DNA of 64,000 bases from Takakia lepidozioides (taxonomy: Eukaryota > Streptophyta > Takakiopsida > Takakiales > Takakiaceae): contig CM060731.1 in assembly GCA_030704615.1 (NCBI GenBank), forward strand, positions 91,864,756 through 91,928,755, read 5' to 3'. Positions 59,002 to 64,000 of this stretch are shown here, piece after piece. Each line of letters opens with the position of its first letter. Within the stretch, counting starts at the first letter, position 1. Under the pieces are notes generated by a model. The model searched no databases. It worked only from the letters and a program-made list of their open reading frames with translations, and had not been told where the DNA came from. The translations under genes and the position numbers were made by a program.

Positions 59002-59474
59002 GTGCAACTTGTGGCAGCCTCCTCTTTAGAAACACCAAAGCATACCAATATTTTGAAGCTTCTACTTGATGGAGCAGTGGCTGGAGCCACGGCAGGTGTA
59101 GTTGTGGAGACAGCCCTGTACCCGATTGACACCATAAAGACCCGCCTTCAGGCAGCGCGGTGTGGTGGGGGGATAGTGTTCAAGGGCCTATACTCAGGTC
59201 TTTCCGGCAATCTTGCTGGTGTTTTGCCGGCATTGGAGTGTACGAACCCTTAAAGCGCAAGCTGCTGGAGATCTTCCCAGATCACCTCAGCTCTGTTGCA
59301 TATCTGACAACGGGAGCTGCAGGAGGTGCAGTAGCATCGCTGGTTTGGGTGCCCACTGAGGTAGTGAAGCAAAGGATGCAAAAGGGCAGTTTGCCTCAGC
59401 CTCTGGAGCAGTGCGAGGAATTGTGGCCAAGGAAGGTTTGCGGGGTCTCTACGCAGGATTTGGATCATTTCTGA
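59002..59474 (+). pseudogene. mitochondrial/plastid carrier fragment, S-adenosylmethionine carrier-like
   Basis: The frame reads GATAGVVVETALYPIDTIKTR then LYSGLSGNLAGVLPA, the first carrier repeat with its PxDxxK motif. After a small deletion near 59,230 the other frame continues VYEPLKRKLLEIFPDHLSSVA and PTEVVKQRMQKG, the second repeat. A base missing near 59,388 shifts the frame again, and GLRGLYAGFGSF is the last recognisable part. The ALYPIDTIKTRLQAARxGG and PTEVVKQRMQ words are characteristic of plant S-adenosylmethionine carriers (SAMC), which exchange SAM across organelle inner membranes. There are no introns and the last third is missing, so a 3'-truncated retrocopy is likely. Confidence 0.8.
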
Positions 59475-59795
59475 ATGGCAATCAGCTTGATGGAAGCAGA
59501 TCTTGGATTGCCTTCTATCTCAACCGGAGTCTGCCCTACTAGGTACTTACAACAGTCCCGGCGCACGTTCACCGTCAGATTACCGCAATGCAAGTCAATA
59601 GTCAATACGGATTAAGGAAATTCCATGTGGCATGGAGGTCAAGACACATTGAGTTACTGGGTTGCAAGACACATTGCCGCCACTTGAAACCAGTGGGGCA
59701 TTCTGCGGTCAGAGACTGCCGGTCGATTGGCGAAAGTGTAGGTGAACCCGTGTACGTCTACGGTGTCTTTTCTCTGTTGTCGCCACCTTGAAAAA

Positions 59796-60143
59796 TCAGC
59801 GCGCTTGTTCCACAAACACAGAGCGCATGTTACAATCAACAGCAAACGCAGGAACCTGCAGCTCATCGACATAGACAAACGCATCAGTGCCAAGGGCTTC
59901 CTCCCGTAACTAGAATGGGCCGGGACCCGCAAGCTCCAGCACAAAGTCCAGTGCTTCCCGCTGGTAATCCTCCTCAGTGAGTTTATCGTTAGCCACCAAG
60001 GCCTCGAACAGACTGTGAGTGACCCCTCGCCTGTACATGGCGTCCGTAAAACATGTTTCTTTCCTTCCCCTCTCTTGGTGCGCAGCCTGCAAGCAATCAT
60101 GGAATCCACTTCTTTCACAACAAGACACTACTGAGTGCCACAA
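59796..60143 (-). pseudogene. coding-like fragment, unknown family
   Basis: The minus-strand frame reads FTDAMYRRGVTHSLFEALV and DKLTEEDYQREALDFVLELA. Across a stop near 59,910, another frame continues REEALGTDAFVYVDELQ and DCNMRSVFVEQAR to a stop at 59,796. The residue mix is clearly protein-like, but I recognise no family. Probably an exon or retrocopy fragment. Confidence 0.35.
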
Positions 60144-60562
60144 TTCTCTCTCTCTCTCTCTCTCGGTATGCAGAAGACTGGAGCAAGGTGCGAAATATAG
60201 GGCACGTGGCCAGGGAACCTAGGATGCCATATAGAACTTAGGGAACCGGGAACCAGTTACCAGACATTTGGGTGTAACTTTGAATTTTTAAAACTTGAAA
60301 ACCTTTAAAAAAAAAAACCCCTTTTTAATCTAATTTGAATGAGTTGGAGCCAAATTCATCATATCTTTGTCAAATGGACTCTGTTTGACCCAGTTTTTGG
60401 GGGGATAGCTGCAGAAAGGGGAAATCTACCTATCTAAACCTGGTTTCTGTTTGGGGACTCTGCTAAAAATCTATGGAATTTTTAGAGTGTGAGTGTGCCA
60501 TGAAAGATCCACAATCCTGTCTCTAGAACCTGTGCTGGTCTATATGAGAGACAAATTGGTGG

Positions 60563-61186
60563 ATGTACTCCATGCATGGCTGGGGAAATGAGGACGTAAT
60601 TGAAGGGCAGGTCTCTTCTCTTAGTCTGTGCACACAAGGGGACACGATTTATGTTTCCCAAGGAACTCAGACTGATTTGAGTGGAGAACAGTTGGACGAG
60701 TTGATTGCATACTGGGAGTCAGGCATTAGCAGTAGACCACAGACTGCTGTAGTTGGCATTGAGGGCCTCAATATCGCCTTGGACAGTCAGAACTCTGTTG
60801 GAGCCAGCAGTTCTGCAGCTGTAGGTGAAATACCAAAGTGGGTGAAAGCTAGGCTTGGAACACAGCCAAAGACAGCTCCGGGGACCAAGGTGTTCAGCCA
60901 CAAGGCCGTGGTGTACTGGAGCAGAGGAGCAGGAGCTGCACAAGTTTGTGCAATTAGACAGTGTTGCAGTCGGACACGCTCTGCACAAGGCAACCACGAG
61001 CGGGGGTTCATTAGCGAGGACAAGTTTGTTCTGTTTGAAGGCGATGCAGTCATTCGCAATGAAGACACCCGCAATCGTCTCAAAGCTTTCGAGTTGAGAG
61101 ACTATCAGACCCTACCTTTGTTTTCTTTAGTGTTCAGTGAGCGGGAGATAGGGGAGTACTGCTTTGTCTCTACCTGGCAGAAATAG
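60563..61186 (+). CDS. hypothetical protein, 207 codons, possibly frameshifted
   Basis: The frame opens MYSMHGWGNEDV and includes TQTDLSGEQLDELIAYWESG and EIPKWVKARLG. Around 60,900 an alternative frame (REEQELHKFVQLDS, AVGHALHKAT) looks more protein-like for about 100 bases, which suggests a two-lesion shift inside the open frame. After the stop at 61,186, ERATVAWDKVSGRFLDIDIP continues in frame to about 61,322. The family is unknown. It sits just upstream of the gypsy gag copy B leader and may belong to an older element. Confidence 0.35.
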   Translation: MYSMHGWGNEDVIEGQVSSLSLCTQGDTIYVSQGTQTDLSGEQLDELIAYWESGISSRPQTAVVGIEGLNIALDSQNSVGASSSAAVGEIPKWVKARLGTQPKTAPGTKVFSHKAVVYWSRGAGAAQVCAIRQCCSRTRSAQGNHERGFISEDKFVLFEGDAVIRNEDTRNRLKAFELRDYQTLPLFSLVFSEREIGEYCFVSTWQK

Positions 61187-61403
61187 GAGGAGGGTTGGTT
61201 AGAGCGAGCTACTGTAGCTTGGGACAAGGTTAGTGGCAGGTTTCTGGACATAGATATACCTCCTACACCTTACCATCAAGCAGAGCGAGGCACTTTGAGA
61301 GAAGTCTGGAAGTTGATAGCATAGATCAGGATTAGATCTTGCTTGGGCGGGCTTCTATTCTTCCCCTCCATCTCTGTACTATTTTCATTACCTTGTACTT
61401 GTA

Positions 61404-61585
61404 GTTGCCAAAGCCTCTCTTGGTGGAGGCCAGTCAGTCCGGGGTTTTGGGCTGGGGATATTCTGCAGGATCAACATTGCAGCTGGATTTTGGTGTGGGG
61501 GTGTTGATGTTTTGATTTCTTGTGTTTGGATCCCCCCAACACCTGCATGCTTGACTGTGCGCCATGTTGGTTTTGTGTGGGCGCT
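61404..61585 (+). repeat. dispersed repeat, partner of 28,563-28,760
   Basis: Inverted relative to the 28-kb copy; includes cagtccggggttttgggctg, tttggtgtgggggtgttgat and ttgactgtgcgccatgttgg. It lies about 75 bp before the shared gag leader. Confidence 0.7.
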
Positions 61586-61658
61586 TGCTTTCATAGGGAT
61601 TAGGCCGGATTTGATCACCGGTCAATCCTAGAGTATGCTGTGGTGGTGAGGCTGGAGT

Positions 61659-64000
61659 GATGACCAGCAAGACCACCAGTGTTTCTTCTATGGTGAGGCT
61701 GGGTTGATGACCAGTCAACCATAGGAGTTCTTGCGGTGGATGCAGGTGCAGGTGCCCTGAGCCATTGGGATATGACCCTTAGACTGCAACAGGTGCCCAC
61801 CCGTGTCACTATTAGATTAGTACTAGAGCCTATAGTGTCACGTGGAGGAGGTGCACATTGTGAGTGTCATTACGGAGTTACCCAAGGGTTTTGAGGGGAG
61901 TACGGCTACAAGCAGTGACAGTGAGAGTGGGGTCACAAGACGAGGTATTCGGTTCAGACCACCTTCACCGCCACCCTCAACTACTGTAGCGTCAGACACA
62001 GACTCGGAGGCTTCATCAACAGGTGTGCACTTTCATTCGCCATTGTTGTGGGACGACATGGAGGTGATGTATGGAGCTACCAAGGGGCCTCGTAGGTACT
62101 CTGGAGCTGTGGGCACAATCGAGTTGGATGACTTTATCCAGGAGTTCGACAGCTGGTGTGATTTGCAGCAGATGCGCAATCCACAGCTATTCACCCCATT
62201 CATGGCGTGGAAGGGACTGTTCCAGCATTTGGAAGGCCCGCCTATGGACGATTACCACGAGTTCAGGCGAGGACATGAAGCAGAGATTGAGGAGTGGAGG
62301 ATGTATTGGTCACCTGACTACGTCTCCATTACTCGAGGCACGACGCGACCAGTAGCGCATCAGTACCCAATAGCTTCCACTGCCAGGCACTAGTAGTGGA
62401 GCAAGTAGTGCTGGTACTTCTGCAGGTGGTACCAGTTCAAAAGGTGCTACTACTCCTCCTGCCACGACAACACATGTGCCTAGATTCAACCCGGTGGTGG
62501 AGTTCTTCCAGGAGTTGCGGAGGAACTACCAAGGTGTACGGACAGAGAAGCTGCGAAGTTTGCAAGACTTCCAGCGCAAACCCAGTGAGCCTGCGAGAGG
62601 CGTACACTCGTATGAGGCGCTTGATAAGTGTGACCCAAGGGGTTACTGAAGCTCAGGCAATCCAGTTTTGGTATGGAATTCTGGACAAGGAGCTCAAGAG
62701 AAGGGTGCGAGATGCAACCCTGTTACAAGCAGCCCAACCCACATTAGCAGATGTGTTTTTCTGCTGGCTGAGCGGATTGAGCTCAACATGGTGGAGGAGC
62801 GAGTTGTTACAATTGGATTTGGCAAGGACATGCCTGTACGGGGCACAGCTGTCAGCCCACAGGCACAAGGGACTGCCCAACAGCGTGGTCAGGGGGGCAA
62901 GGTTGCCCAGCCCAAGTTCCATGGAGCTTACAGGGGACCTCAGGTGCAGAGGCCCGTGGCATCTTTTGCAGGCCAACAGCAACCAGGGGTGATATGTTGG
63001 ACATGTGGAGGACCCCATGTCAAGAGATTGCCCAGAGAGTGGCAGAAGGCCGGCAAGCACAGCCTGCACAGTTGCAGTGTGGGCATTGTGGCAAGTATGG
63101 GCATGGAGATGCCCAGTGTTATGACTTGCATCCTGAGTTGCGCCCAGGCCAGTTCCAAGGGAACAATGGTGGCCGGGGCGAGGTGGACCAGCCCAAAGAG
63201 GACGAGGTGGTCGGGCACGAGGTGCAGGCCAAGGGCAAGCTCCACATGGCCAAGGACGCGGAGGTCAGGGTGTTGACCAAGGCATGGCCAATCGGCTTCA
63301 GCAGCTAGAGCAGAGGCTCGCTGCCATGGCTATAGCTCAGGCGGTACCGGCTCCCAGGCGGGATGGTCCACCTCCTGCTCCTGAGGGAGGAGATATGGGA
63401 GGCATGGGATTCATGTGCGGAGCAGCACTACCACTAGAGCAGGTGGAGTCTGCTGCAGCCGTGACTCGAGGAGCAGCGAGTTCCTGAGCCACGAGGTGCA
63501 GAGGTGGAGTTGGATCCACAACGTGGGGAGGCAAGCCGTCAGGCAAGGCTGCCTCAGTCATTCACCTTGGCGGAGACAGTGTCAACGCCATCCATGCCTA
63601 GTTCTCGCCCGACTGTTACCGAGGCGGAGGTTACTATGCCATTGGGGAGAGCTACACGTGCAGCACTGACACCTACTACCCAAGGCTAGTGCAGCCGGTG
63701 TGTTATTGGGGGCAGCCACCTCTGTGTGTCAAGCCCCACTGTTCTCGGCAACCATGATTGCGACGCCGGGGTGAGACCAGCTGCAGTGTTCAGACTAGCA
63801 GCAACACTCTGTGAGAGTGGGGAGGTCACTTCATCTTCTGCGGAGTTAGTGGAAGGTGTAGTGGCAGAGGGATCCTCGGATTTGAGGGTCAAGACTGCCA
63901 CGGCTGCGCCCTGGCAAGCTGCAGCTGCCAGGTTGACGGAGCTGCCAGCTAGGCCAGCCTTTGAGCGCGCCATGGTGACACCTGGAGTTGTCTTGTTAGA
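61659..64000 (+). mobile_element. Ty3/gypsy-type element, 5' portion, runs off the window
   Basis: The shared leader with copy A begins at 61,659. Short internal repeats (ggtgaggctgg...gatgaccag) occur in the leader. Gag follows and no polymerase domain is reached before the window ends. No LTR pair can be confirmed within the window. Confidence 0.65.
61842..63480 (+). pseudogene. Ty3/gypsy gag with two zinc knuckles, copy B
   Basis: The frame at 61,842-62,393 reads GVTRRGIRFRPPSPPP, LLWDDMEVMYGATKGPRR and QQMRNPQLFTPFMAWKG. After a frame change near 62,390-62,590 it reads VVEFFQELRRNYQGV, REAYTRMRRLISVTQGVTEAQ and WYGILDKELKRR. It ends with two CCHC-type knuckles, CWTCGGPHVK-x-x-P (about 62,996) and CGHCGKYGHGDAQC (about 63,077-63,118), then a Gln/Ala-rich helix (LQQLEQRLAAMA). 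It is fuller than copy A, which lacks the second knuckle. The knuckles bind element RNA. Frame breaks near 62,740 and 63,015 make it non-functional as read. Confidence 0.8.

Overview
The window is nuclear DNA of a streptophyte (a land plant or charophycean-grade alga). The evidence is a complete six-exon BELL-class TALE homeobox gene with plant-type motifs, GT-AG introns, and plant-type CACTA, Ty3/gypsy and MULE transposons. The mix of a plant BELL gene with unusual ParB/methyltransferase and SWIM genes makes a Chara-like alga my best guess, but bryophyte or lycophyte cannot be excluded from sequence alone.

Layout. 1-3,244 (+): the 3' part of an intron-containing gene whose protein has the permuted motif order of a beta-class DNA methyltransferase. 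4,560-8,304: a decayed CACTA transposon with a recognisable 3' terminus. 8,300-16,900: mostly non-coding, with short repeats and two coding-like fragments. 16,909-23,367 (-): an intact BELL homeobox gene of 1,061 codons. 23,400-31,600: no convincing gene, several repeat clusters and weak retroelement traces. 31,616-50,384 (-): a second, fuller paralogue of the methyltransferase-like gene, with a ParB-like DGNHR segment. It is split inside an exon by a 13.2-kb Ty3/gypsy element (35,830-49,007) with ~1-kb LTRs and extra coiled-coil ORFs after integrase. 51,233-54,814 (+): a decayed MULE-type transposase with a GCM/FLYWCH-like zinc module and a SWIM finger. 55,500-64,000: two copies of another gypsy gag, satellites, a truncated S-adenosylmethionine-carrier pseudogene and unassigned fragments.

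The most interesting content is the paralogous gene pair at 1-3,244 and 31,616-50,384. Both share intron positions and the order motif IV-like (DIPDG), then target-recognition-like region, then motif I-like (DLTCGTG / DLSVSTG) and motif II acidic residue. This is the layout of bacterial N6/N4 beta-class DNA methyltransferases, here in a spliced eukaryotic gene and linked in copy 2 to a ParB/Srx-like motif. Both copies carry frameshifts. The BELL gene in the same window is open across all six exons, so the lesions look like real decay rather than poor sequence. Introns of both paralogues are filled with inverted-repeat clusters.

Everything here comes from reading the sequence; no database search was run. 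Exon borders are chosen from GT/AG sites, phase and paralogue agreement.
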